Under the pieces are notes generated by a model that was not told where the DNA came from, searched no databases, and worked only from the letters and a program-made list of their open reading frames with translations. Positions 54,652 through 62,930 of a DNA stretch of 64,000 bases are shown here, in pieces. Position 1 is the first letter of the stretch; each line of letters opens with the position of its first letter. Origin of the DNA: Polaribacter aquimarinus (lineage in GTDB: Bacteria; Bacteroidota; Bacteroidia; Flavobacteriales; Flavobacteriaceae); the NCBI RefSeq assembly GCF_003129485.1, contig NZ_QFFG01000004.1:124001-188000 (forward strand), in the 5' to 3' direction. The position numbers were made by a program, and so were the translations under genes.

Positions 54652-56340
54652 ATGGAGCATTTTATAGTATCAGCACGTAAATACAGACCTCAAAATTTTG
54701 AGGATGTTGTTGGGCAGAAAGCTATAACAAATACCTTAGAAAATGCTATAAAAAATAATCATCTAGCTCAGGCATTGTTATTTACTGGCCCACGTGGAGT
54801 TGGTAAAACTTCTTGTGCAAGAATTTTAGCAAAGAAAATTAATCAGCAAGATACAGAACACCCTGAAGATGAAGATTTTGCATTTAATATTTTTGAATTA
54901 GATGCAGCTTCTAACAATTCTGTAGACGATATTAGAAGTTTAACAGATCAAGTTCGTATTCCGCCTCAAACTGGAAAATATAAAGTTTATATTATTGATG
55001 AGGTACACATGTTGTCTCAAGCCGCATTTAATGCCTTTTTAAAAACTTTAGAAGAACCTCCCCCACATGCTATTTTTATTTTAGCAACTACTGAGAAGCA
55101 CAAAATAATTCCGACCATTTTATCGCGTTGTCAAATTTTTGACTTTAAAAGGATTGGGATTTTAGATGCAAAAAATTATCTTAAGATTATTTGTGAAAAA
55201 GAAAACATTTCTGCAGATGATGATGCCCTTCATATTATCGCTCAAAAAGCAGATGGAGCAATGCGAGATGCCTTGTCTATTTTTGATAGAGTGGTTAGTT
55301 TTTCTGGTAATCTATTAACTAGAGAAGCGGTTACAGAAAATTTAAATGTATTAGATTATGATACATATTTTAATATGACGGATTTATTGCTTAACAATAA
55401 AATACCAGACGTTTTAAATGCATTTAATACCATTTTAGGTAAAGGGTTTGAAGGTCATCATTTTATTAACGGATTAGCAAGTCATTTTAGAGATCTATTG
55501 GTTGCCAAAGATAAAACAACACTTGGACTATTAGAAGTCGGTGATAATGCCAAAAAAAAATATTTAACACAGGCTATTAAAGCTAGTATTCCTTTTTTAA
55601 TGCAAGCTATTGATAAAGCTAATGATTGTGATTTAAAATACAGGGGCAGTAAAAATCAACGGTTATTAGTTGAACTGACCTTAATGCAAATTGCCTCTAT
55701 CACTTTTGATGGAGAAAAAAAAAAGTCAGCTAACTACATAATTCCTGCAACATTTTTTCAAGCACTTTCTCCAGCTGCTAAAGAAATTGCAAAACCTTCT
55801 CAACAAAAAATAGAAGTTGTTCAGCCTAAGAGAAATACTGAGCCAAAACCTAAACTTGAAAAACCTGTTTTAAAGTCTGTTCAAAAAAGAACTTCTTCCT
55901 TATCTTTAAAGAGTATTCAACAGAAAAAAGAAGTTAAAAAATCTGATATTGAAGAGAATTTTGAAAATCATCCAAAAGATATATTTACTGAAAAACAATT
56001 GCAAACTCTTTGGAAGGAATATGCTGATTTACTTATCAAAAAAGGAGAAAAAAGTATGGCTTCCATTGTAAGCACTGACCTTCCTAAACTTCAAAATAAC
56101 TTTAAAATTTCATTTACAGTACCCAACAAATTGATGCAAGATCAGTTTCATAAAGGAAGACCAAAATTACTTAAGTTTTTAAGAGAAAAATTAAACAACT
56201 ATGGAATTGATATTGTTACTATTTTAAATGAAACTGTAGAGAAAAAATTTGCCTATACTCCGCAAGAAAAATACAAAAAATTAAAAGAGAAAAATCCGTT
56301 ATTAGAAAAATTACGTCAGACTTTTGAACTAGATTTATAA
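54652..56340 (+). CDS. dnaX: DNA polymerase III subunit gamma/tau
   Basis: A 562-aa clamp-loader ATPase. It begins EHFIVSARKYRPQNFEDVVG, with Walker A GPRGVGKTSCARILAK near 46-61, Walker B IIDEVHML near 113-120, the sensor 1 LATTEKHKI near 143-151 and the SRC motif LSRCQIFDF near 155-163. The Cys-rich zinc module usual after Walker A in proteobacterial DnaX is missing; the sequence there is acidic (QDTEHPEDEDF). A basic, Pro/Lys-rich linker and a C-terminal alpha-helical domain follow. A GTG at 54634 is in frame, but the ATG matches the family start and the promoter position. The 3' end overlaps the convergent antiporter gene by 25 bases. Confidence 0.93.
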   Translation: MEHFIVSARKYRPQNFEDVVGQKAITNTLENAIKNNHLAQALLFTGPRGVGKTSCARILAKKINQQDTEHPEDEDFAFNIFELDAASNNSVDDIRSLTDQVRIPPQTGKYKVYIIDEVHMLSQAAFNAFLKTLEEPPPHAIFILATTEKHKIIPTILSRCQIFDFKRIGILDAKNYLKIICEKENISADDDALHIIAQKADGAMRDALSIFDRVVSFSGNLLTREAVTENLNVLDYDTYFNMTDLLLNNKIPDVLNAFNTILGKGFEGHHFINGLASHFRDLLVAKDKTTLGLLEVGDNAKKKYLTQAIKASIPFLMQAIDKANDCDLKYRGSKNQRLLVELTLMQIASITFDGEKKKSANYIIPATFFQALSPAAKEIAKPSQQKIEVVQPKRNTEPKPKLEKPVLKSVQKRTSSLSLKSIQQKKEVKKSDIEENFENHPKDIFTEKQLQTLWKEYADLLIKKGEKSMASIVSTDLPKLQNNFKISFTVPNKLMQDQFHKGRPKLLKFLREKLNNYGIDIVTILNETVEKKFAYTPQEKYKKLKEKNPLLEKLRQTFELDL

Positions 56341-58160
56341 GCATCTCCAATATCTTTCCCTAGATAAGATAAAACTAAATCTTGTTTGGTTTCTTCGGTT
56401 TTTTCAAATTCGGGGATTAAGTAAATACCATCTCCTTTTTCTATGAACAAAGGAATTGATTTTTCTTCTTTAGACAATAACTCTAATATGTTATTGTATT
56501 CTTCTTCAGAAGATATGCTTACTTCAATAATATCTGGATTATCTCTAAAAGCTTCACTTAAATTGATATAATCATCATTTGGTGTAAAAAAGTGTTCTCT
56601 CTTTTCTAAGTCTCCTTCTATAGCTTCTTGTGTAGAAGCAATTTTATAAGCCCCATGCTCTCCAAAAATCTTAGAAAAACTATTAATTGCATGATTATTA
56701 ACCGCATCACTTCCTGTAATTGCAATTAAATACCCGACATCATTTAGTTCTATATTATTCGTTAAATCATCATCGTAAACGTCAACTTTAAAAGCTTCAA
56801 TATCATCTTTTAAAGCTTCTTGAATAAAAGCCTGATTAGAATCTATCAGTATAACTCTTTTACCTTTATCTCGTAAATATCCTGCTATTAATCTTGAAGG
56901 ATTCGAAGCCCCAACAAATAAAATTGCATCAGATTTCTTTAGAAAAACTCCAACCATTTTCGCAAAAAGTCTTGCAGTTGTTGCGTTTAATAAAACGGTA
57001 CCTAAAACAATCATAAAAACTAGAGGAGTAATATATTCTGCACCTACTACACCTTGTTTTAATAATTTACTACCAAATAATGAAGCGATTCCTGCTGCAA
57101 CAATACCTCGTGGTCCAACCCAGCTAATAAAAAGCTTTTCATTAAACTTTAGCTTCGATTTTCGAGTACTAAGAAAAACTGCTAAAGGCCTAATTACAAA
57201 AACTACAATACCAAAAAGAGCAGCAGTTTTCCAAGTATATAAAAGCATTAAATCTTCTATATTAATGTTTGCTGCTAGTAAAATAAAAAGAATGGAAATT
57301 AATAAAACACTTAGAGATTCTTTAAAATATAAAAGTTCTTTTAGGTTGCTGAGTTTACTATTTCCTAGTACCATTCCCATAACCACAACTGCCAATAAGC
57401 CAGATTCATGTGCAAATATTTCTGACTCAACAAAAACCAATAAAACAGTAGATAGAGAAACTACGTTTAATAAATAATGTGGAATTAATTTTTTATTAAT
57501 TGCATAAGCCAATGCATGGGCAAATGTAAACCCAAAAGTAGTCCCAAATAGTAGAATTTTACCAAATTCTGTTAATGCTGTTTTAGTAAACCCGCCTCCA
57601 CCTCCAACACTTATAAACTCGAAAACCAATACTGCTACTAAGGCTCCAATTGGGTCTATTAAGATTCCTTCCCATTTTAAAACTGTAGAAACATCTCTTT
57701 TCATTGGGATGTTTCTTAAAATTGGTGTAATTACTGTTGGTCCTGTTACTATAATTAAACCAGAAAATAAAAATGAAAGCTCCCAACCTAAATTAAAAAT
57801 ATAATGCGCAACAATTCCTGCTCCAAAAAAAGTTACAGCAGAACCCAAGGTTATTAATTTAGTAATTACTGGCCCAACATTTTTGATTTCGCTTCTTTTT
57901 AAAGTTAACCCACCTTCAAAAAGTACGATACTTATTGCTAAAGAAACAAAATAATACAAACCTTCACCTGGAAAGAGCCCTTTTTTGCCATTCCAAATGG
58001 GTTCTATCCATTTAGCACCATCATCACTAAAAAATTCAGCAGCTATTGGTCCTACCAATAAACCGATTAAAATTAATGGCAAAATTGCTGGGATTTTGAA
58101 TTTCCAAGCCACCCATTGTGCTAATATTCCTAAAATGATAATTCCGGCTAATTCTAACAT
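56316..58160 (-). CDS. Sodium:proton antiporter of the CPA1 family with RCK/TrkA-N domain
   Basis: A 614-aa protein. About 12 membrane helices fill residues 1-400, and motifs include LVGPIAAEFF near 35-44, FEGGLTLKRSEIKNVG near 82-97, GPTVITPILRNIPMKRDV near 141-158 and the ion-binding WEGILIDPIGALVAVLVFE near 163-181. A cytosolic TrkA-N domain follows (ILFVGASNPSRLIAGYLRDKGKRVILIDSNQ near 412-442) and binds nucleotide. The family exchanges Na+ or K+ for H+. The stop is TGA at 56316-56318, inside the end of dnaX. Confidence 0.88.
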   Translation of the reverse strand: MLELAGIIILGILAQWVAWKFKIPAILPLILIGLLVGPIAAEFFSDDGAKWIEPIWNGKKGLFPGEGLYYFVSLAISIVLFEGGLTLKRSEIKNVGPVITKLITLGSAVTFFGAGIVAHYIFNLGWELSFLFSGLIIVTGPTVITPILRNIPMKRDVSTVLKWEGILIDPIGALVAVLVFEFISVGGGGGFTKTALTEFGKILLFGTTFGFTFAHALAYAINKKLIPHYLLNVVSLSTVLLVFVESEIFAHESGLLAVVVMGMVLGNSKLSNLKELLYFKESLSVLLISILFILLAANINIEDLMLLYTWKTAALFGIVVFVIRPLAVFLSTRKSKLKFNEKLFISWVGPRGIVAAGIASLFGSKLLKQGVVGAEYITPLVFMIVLGTVLLNATTARLFAKMVGVFLKKSDAILFVGASNPSRLIAGYLRDKGKRVILIDSNQAFIQEALKDDIEAFKVDVYDDDLTNNIELNDVGYLIAITGSDAVNNHAINSFSKIFGEHGAYKIASTQEAIEGDLEKREHFFTPNDDYINLSEAFRDNPDIIEVSISSEEEYNNILELLSKEEKSIPLFIEKGDGIYLIPEFEKTEETKQDLVLSYLGKDIGDAYKSSSKV

Positions 58161-58287
58161 AAAAATTGATAATCGATTAAATGTAAATTTAAGAATGTTT
58201 CCTCATCCTAAAAATAAAAATATAGTTTTTTTCTTTCTTATAAAGTTTCCTATATTGTACCAATAACCTAACCTTTATTCCTATTTT

Positions 58288-59121
58288 TTGCAAAAAATTC
58301 ATAAAATTTTAATTGGTTTTGCTTTTTCTCCAAATTTAAAAGCTAATATTTTTGAAGCTGTTAGACTCGCTAATATGTTTGATGCGCAATTAGTTGGTGT
58401 GCATGTAGGTACAAAATCTAACCAAAAAAAAACAGATTTAAACGTTCTTTTATCTGAAGCTGATAAATTAAAAAACCCTTTTAAAAGTATCTGGAAAGAA
58501 GGGAATCCTGTAAAAGTGATTTTAGAAACATGTTCTCAAGAAAGAATAGACTTATTGATTTTAGGTGCAATTCAAAAAGAAAATTTATTAAAATATTATG
58601 TAGGCTCTATTGCCAGAAAAATTACTCGAAAAGCGCCTTGTTCTGTGTTACTTTTAATAAAACCTTCTTTAGAAAGAGTTTCTTGTAAACATATCGTTGT
58701 TAATGGATTAAAAGACGAAAAAACTGAAGAAACCATTAAAACAGCTTTTGTTGTTTCAAAATATTTAGAATGTACTAAAATTACAATTGTTGAAGAAGTT
58801 AGTCAAGAAGAATTACATGTTAAAGTAAATGATGATAAAACTTTACGAAAAGCAAATATTGCCAAAGAAAGACTGACAACTAGAGAAGATCAACGCGTTA
58901 AACACATTTTAGAGGATATAAAAAGCAAAAACATTACTGTTAAAACACAAAGTATTTTTGGAAAAAGAGGGTATTCTATTGGTCATTATGCTAAAATTAA
59001 AAGAGCTGATTTATTAGTCATGAACGCTCCAAATAAACTTGGGATTTTTGATAGAATTTTTCCACATGACATTGAATATATATTATCTGAATTACCAACT
59101 GATGTATTAATAGTAAAATAA
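58288..59121 (+). CDS. Universal stress protein family, two Usp domains
   Basis: A 277-aa protein with two Usp domains in tandem. The first begins KILIGFAFSPNLKANIFEAV and includes LDLLILGA and a VGSIARKITRKAPCSVLLLI segment near 105-125. The second runs from about 135 and ends in RADLLVMNAPNKLGIFDRIF ... TDVLIVK. Usp proteins bind ATP or other ligands in stress and membrane-energy processes. The start is TTG at 58288. The next start, of the SulP transporter, follows directly without a gap, and the antiporter lies divergent upstream, so it may serve both membrane transporters. Confidence 0.85.
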   Translation: MQKIHKILIGFAFSPNLKANIFEAVRLANMFDAQLVGVHVGTKSNQKKTDLNVLLSEADKLKNPFKSIWKEGNPVKVILETCSQERIDLLILGAIQKENLLKYYVGSIARKITRKAPCSVLLLIKPSLERVSCKHIVVNGLKDEKTEETIKTAFVVSKYLECTKITIVEEVSQEELHVKVNDDKTLRKANIAKERLTTREDQRVKHILEDIKSKNITVKTQSIFGKRGYSIGHYAKIKRADLLVMNAPNKLGIFDRIFPHDIEYILSELPTDVLIVK

Positions 59122-61311
59122 ATGAAAAAGAAAAATACTTTTAAAACGTTTTTGGGTGATGTTCCACAAAATTTATTTTCTGGGTTTGTAGTTTCATTAA
59201 TTGCACTACCTCTTGGGTTAGGGTTAGCTTTAGCTTCTGGAGCTCCTCCAATTTCAGGAATTATAGCTGCTATTGTAGGAGGAACTGTTGTTGCCTTGTT
59301 AGGTGGGTCAAATGTTACTATTACCGGACCTGGAAACGGTTTAGTTGTAGTCATACTTGCCTCTATTACCACACTTGGAAATGGAGATATGCAACAAGGT
59401 TTTTTGTACACTCTAGCAGCGATAGTAATTTCTGGTATTATTATGGTTATTCTTGGGTTTTTAAGAATGGGAGCTCTAGGTGATTTCTTTCCTGCTTCTG
59501 CAATTCAAGGAATGCTAGCTGCAATTGGAATTGGAATTTTTGCAAAACAGATTCACGTGATGTTAGGTAATCTTGATGTCAAAGGAAGTATTGTAGAATT
59601 ATTAATTCAAGTTCCAGAAGGCATTTATAACCTTGTAAAAAGCGATAATTCTAGTACATTTTATGCAGGATTAATAGGTATTGGTAGTTTGTTAATTATG
59701 GTTTATTATAGTAAAATCAGAAATAAATATCTCAAATTAATTCCAGCTCCAATGTGGATAGTAGTTTTAAGTGTAGCTATTTATTATTATTTTGATTTGC
59801 TTTCTGTTTCAAATTATCCCATTGATAAAAAATTACTAATCAGTTTACCTAATGATATTTTATCAAATTTTGCTTTTCCAGATTTCTCAATTGTCTATCA
59901 AACCAATTTTATAAGTGCAGTTATAGGTATTACCTTAATTGCTAGTATAGAAAGTTTATTAAGCATTAAAGCAGTTGATAAATTAGACCCTTTAAAAAGG
60001 CGTTCTAACGTAAATAAAGACATTCGCGCTTTAGGTTTCGCTACTGTTATTAGTGGTTTTTTAGGAGGTTTAAATGTAGTTACAGTTATTGCAAGAAGTT
60101 CTGTTAATGTAAATAATAAAGGGACTAATCGATCTGCAAATTTTTTTCACGCATCCTTTTTAGTTGTTTTTATTTTACTTTTTGCTGCAGAATTGCGTAA
60201 AATTCCTTTGTCAGCTTTAGCTGCTATTTTAGTTTTTACAGGTTATAAATTAGCTTCACCAGAAAACATTAAAAAGGTGTTTGAAATTGGTAAAGAACAG
60301 CTTATTATTTTCTTAGTTACTTTATTTACAACAATTTTAACAAATCTAATAACAGGTATTTTAGTTGGTATATTCATAACTTTCATTATTCATATCATTA
60401 TTAATAAAAATATGATGTTGTTTCTAAAAAACATCTTAAAACCTAATGTTCTAATGTTTAAAGAGGATGAAAAATTTTATGTAAGTGTCAAAAATTTTTC
60501 TAGCTTTTTAAATTATACAAAGCTTAAAGGAAAATTAGACCAAATACCTCAATCTGAAGATGCTATTATCGATTTTTCATTATGTGATTTTGTAGACCAT
60601 TCTGTAATGGAGAATATGAGCAACTATGCAGAATCATTTTCAAGAAAAGGTGGACATTTTGAAGTAATTGGTTTGGATGATTCTAAATCTGGCAGTGAGC
60701 ACCCATTTGCCTTACGTAAAACTCAGCAAAAAAATGTAATTAATGAAAATGTTGTACTTACAAAACGTCAAATATCTATACAGCAAATAAGTGAAGAAAT
60801 GCATTGGAAGTACAATGCTTTTTCCGCTCGAGAGATGGAAGAGCTACCTACCTTTGGGTATTTTAAAACCCGTAAAATAAATAAAGTTTCTAACGTGTTA
60901 TCAAATGAGGATTGTACCATTTTTGATGTAGAATATTCTGAGGGTGCATTAATTGCAAAACAAATATATAAAGCAACAATGCTACACATTCACACTTTAA
61001 AGCCTATTCCCAATTTTACTTTAGATAAGGAAGGTATATTTGAATATATTTTAGACTTTGCTGGCTATACTGATATTGATTTTGATGAACATCCAGATTT
61101 TAGTAGACGTTTTTATCTGGCGGGAGAAAATGAAGAAAAAATTAGAGATTTTTTTACAGATGAACTAATTTTGTTTTTTGAAAGTAACAAACAATATCAC
61201 ATAGAAGCTTCAGAAAATGGACTTTTAATAATTGGTAAAGGACGTATAAAAGGCATAAAAGAAATTAAAGCACTCGCCTATTTTGGTATGGGTTTGCAAA
61301 AAACGATATAA
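59122..61311 (+). CDS. SulP family anion transporter with STAS domain and extra C-terminal domain
   Basis: A 729-aa membrane protein. The SulP core (residues about 15-430) has GFVVSLIALPLGLGLALASG at the first helix, GSNVTITGPGNGLVVVILAS near 63-82, and SVNVNNKGTNRSANFFHASF near 331-350. A STAS domain lies near 448-535. After it, about 180 residues form a further soluble domain (DEHPDFSRRFYLAGENEEKI near 655, IEASENGLLIIGKGRIK near 693-709) that I do not recognise. SulP proteins carry sulphate, bicarbonate or other anions; the type is not evident. The start directly follows the Usp gene. Confidence 0.88.
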   Translation: MKKKNTFKTFLGDVPQNLFSGFVVSLIALPLGLGLALASGAPPISGIIAAIVGGTVVALLGGSNVTITGPGNGLVVVILASITTLGNGDMQQGFLYTLAAIVISGIIMVILGFLRMGALGDFFPASAIQGMLAAIGIGIFAKQIHVMLGNLDVKGSIVELLIQVPEGIYNLVKSDNSSTFYAGLIGIGSLLIMVYYSKIRNKYLKLIPAPMWIVVLSVAIYYYFDLLSVSNYPIDKKLLISLPNDILSNFAFPDFSIVYQTNFISAVIGITLIASIESLLSIKAVDKLDPLKRRSNVNKDIRALGFATVISGFLGGLNVVTVIARSSVNVNNKGTNRSANFFHASFLVVFILLFAAELRKIPLSALAAILVFTGYKLASPENIKKVFEIGKEQLIIFLVTLFTTILTNLITGILVGIFITFIIHIIINKNMMLFLKNILKPNVLMFKEDEKFYVSVKNFSSFLNYTKLKGKLDQIPQSEDAIIDFSLCDFVDHSVMENMSNYAESFSRKGGHFEVIGLDDSKSGSEHPFALRKTQQKNVINENVVLTKRQISIQQISEEMHWKYNAFSAREMEELPTFGYFKTRKINKVSNVLSNEDCTIFDVEYSEGALIAKQIYKATMLHIHTLKPIPNFTLDKEGIFEYILDFAGYTDIDFDEHPDFSRRFYLAGENEEKIRDFFTDELILFFESNKQYHIEASENGLLIIGKGRIKGIKEIKALAYFGMGLQKTI

Positions 61312-61316
61312 TACAA

Positions 61317-61898
61317 ATGTTAGGATTACAATTTGAAACTGAAACTTCTTGGGCAGAAATTGCAAAAGACAATCTACAGCAAATATTAACAGACCATGCT
61401 TTTTTAGAGCAAAAAGCAGCTTCTAATGCAGTTTCTATCATCATTAATTATTCCGAAGAAACTGAACTTGTTAAAGAAATGAGCAATATTGCCATTGAAG
61501 AAATGCAACATTTTAAAATGGTGCATTTATTAATGGTAAAACGTGGAATGGTTTTGGGTAGAGAGCAAAAAAATGATTATGCAGTAAGGTTGCAAAAATT
61601 TTTCCCAAAAACCAAAGACAGGACAGATGCTTTAATTCAACGTTTGTTAGTTGCTGCATTAATTGAAGCTAGAAGTTGTGAGCGTTTTAAAGTGTTTTCT
61701 GAAAACATGGAAGATGAAGAATTGTCTAAATTCTACAATAACTTGATGATTTCTGAAGCCAATCATTACACCACTTTTTTACAATTTGCTCGTAAATATC
61801 AAGATAGAGAAATTGTAGATAAAAAATGGAATAATTTACTGGTTTTCGAAGCTGAAATGATGCGAGAACGTGGAAAATTAGCTAAAATTCACGGGTAA
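61317..61898 (+). CDS. miaE: tRNA-(ms2io6A) hydroxylase MiaE
   Basis: A 193-aa diiron protein that hydroxylates the ms2i6A tRNA nucleoside next to the anticodon. The ferritin-like helices carry DHAFLEQKAASNAV near 22-35, EEMQHFKMVHLLMVKRGM near 60-77 (ExxH), IEARSCERFK near 114-123 and ISEANHYTTFLQFARKY near 138-154 (ExxH). The length matches the family. The gene is 5 bases after the SulP gene and shares a base with the next start (TAATG), so these genes form an operon of unrelated functions. Confidence 0.9.
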   Translation: MLGLQFETETSWAEIAKDNLQQILTDHAFLEQKAASNAVSIIINYSEETELVKEMSNIAIEEMQHFKMVHLLMVKRGMVLGREQKNDYAVRLQKFFPKTKDRTDALIQRLLVAALIEARSCERFKVFSENMEDEELSKFYNNLMISEANHYTTFLQFARKYQDREIVDKKWNNLLVFEAEMMRERGKLAKIHG

Positions 61899-62329
61899 TG
61901 TTCTCTAAAGAAGAAGCTGCTAAACTCAGAAAAGAATTCTGGACCAGTTTTGGAAAATCATTTCCAAGAAAATGGTTATTATACAATACAAAAATAAAAG
62001 GATTATCTTTTAAGTTTGTAGCAGATAGAAAAAAAGCTGCTGTTTGTTTAGACATTGAAACCCCGGATGAATTGGTCAACTTATTGTATTACGAACAAAT
62101 GATTTCTTTAAAAACTTTACTAGAAAATGAACTTCCAGAAGTTATTTTTGATGATGGTTATCAATTAGAAAACGGAAAGCAAATTCATAGAATTTATGTT
62201 CCATTTGATGGTAAATTTAGTATTCATAACAAAAATACATGGAGAGATTGCTATGAATTTTATATTGAGACCATGAACGCATTTGAGCTCTTCTATTATG
62301 AATATGAAGACGTTATTAAGAATATATAA
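61898..62329 (+). CDS. DUF4268 family protein
   Basis: A 143-aa protein matching DUF4268: FSKEEAAKLRKEFWTSFGKS, the strand-rich FKFVADRKKAAVCLDIET, and the helical C terminus WRDCYEFYIETMNAFELFYY. Such domains are also found at the ends of some restriction-like proteins. It is free-standing here and has no identified role. The start overlaps the miaE stop by one base. Confidence 0.83.
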   Translation: MFSKEEAAKLRKEFWTSFGKSFPRKWLLYNTKIKGLSFKFVADRKKAAVCLDIETPDELVNLLYYEQMISLKTLLENELPEVIFDDGYQLENGKQIHRIYVPFDGKFSIHNKNTWRDCYEFYIETMNAFELFYYEYEDVIKNI

Positions 62330-62365
62330 ACTTCTCTTTTAATCTAAAAATTAACAAATACACCT

Positions 62366-62446
62366 ACGTTAAGGATTGCAACGGCATCCCCTGAACCTGT
62401 TTCAGGGATATAGTGAAAAGCCCGACCTGAAAGGTAACGCCCTTAA
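62366..62446 (+). ncRNA. Structured intergenic element, copy 2 (possible Flavo-1-like RNA)
   Basis: TTAAGG (62369-62374) pairs with CCTTAA (62441-62446) as an outer stem. Inside, ATCCCCTGAA (62386-62395) pairs with TTCAGGGAT (62401-62409) with one bulge, and ACCT-GAA-AGGT (62425-62435) forms a second hairpin. The result is a three-way junction. GATTG at 62374-62378 and TAGTGAAAAGC at 62411-62421 match the core of the element at 13671-13747. It lies just after the DUF4268 gene, in the same strand sense. Confidence 0.6.
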
Positions 62447-62490
62447 AAATCACCCAAAAGAGCGATTTTATTGCTACCATATTTCTTTTT

Positions 62491-62829
62491 CTATTTTATA
62501 AAATTGATACTAAAAGGATAACTTGGAGCTTCGTTATTACTCGCTTTTACAGCATTAATTATAGGGAAAATTAAATAGAAAAACCCAATTGCAATTAATC
62601 CTAGAATACCTAATCCTAATAATAAAATTAAAGGAATACAAATTAAAATATAGATAAACATAGAAATTCTAAAGTTTAAAATTGCTTTTCCGTGCGCATC
62701 CATATCTAAAACTTCATCTTTTTTTGTAAGCCATAAAATTAATGGTACTATAAAACCACCAATACCCGTTACAAAATCTAATAATTGGCTTAAATGTGTA
62801 AGTACTAATAATTGTCTGTTTTGTTTCAT
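62491..62829 (-). CDS. DUF4870 family membrane protein
   Basis: A 112-aa protein with three hydrophobic segments: ILTHLSQLLDFVTGIGGFIVPLILWL, RISMFIYILICIPLILLLGLG and LIAIGFFYLIFPIINAVKAS. The N-terminal half has the DUF4870 pattern THLSQLL...PLILWL...DMDAHGKAILNF, with the conserved HGK turn. The function is unknown. It converges with DUF4268, separated by the structured element, and diverges from mnmE. Confidence 0.85.
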   Translation of the reverse strand: MKQNRQLLVLTHLSQLLDFVTGIGGFIVPLILWLTKKDEVLDMDAHGKAILNFRISMFIYILICIPLILLLGLGILGLIAIGFFYLIFPIINAVKASNNEAPSYPFSINFIK

Positions 62830-62896
62830 TTTTATATTTAAAGTTTAGTTATGTACTTATTTGACGCACAAATTCTTGTTTTGTTACAAAGATACA

Positions 62897-62926
62897 TTTA
62901 CAAACTAATTAAGCTGTGTATATTTG
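62897..62926 (+). promoter_or_regulatory. Promoter of mnmE, close to the start codon
   Basis: TTTA (62897-62900) is followed after 18 bases by TATATTTG (62919-62926), a full TAnnTTTG match. Only 4 bases (CAAT) separate it from the mnmE ATG at 62931, so the mRNA would be leaderless or nearly so. Confidence 0.5.
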
Positions 62927-62930
62927 CAAT

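Noticed and set aside
58282..58290. TATTTTTTG as a promoter -7 element overlapping the Usp start codon
   Set aside because: It has one base too many for TAnnTTTG and would place the transcription start inside the coding region; it is more likely chance.
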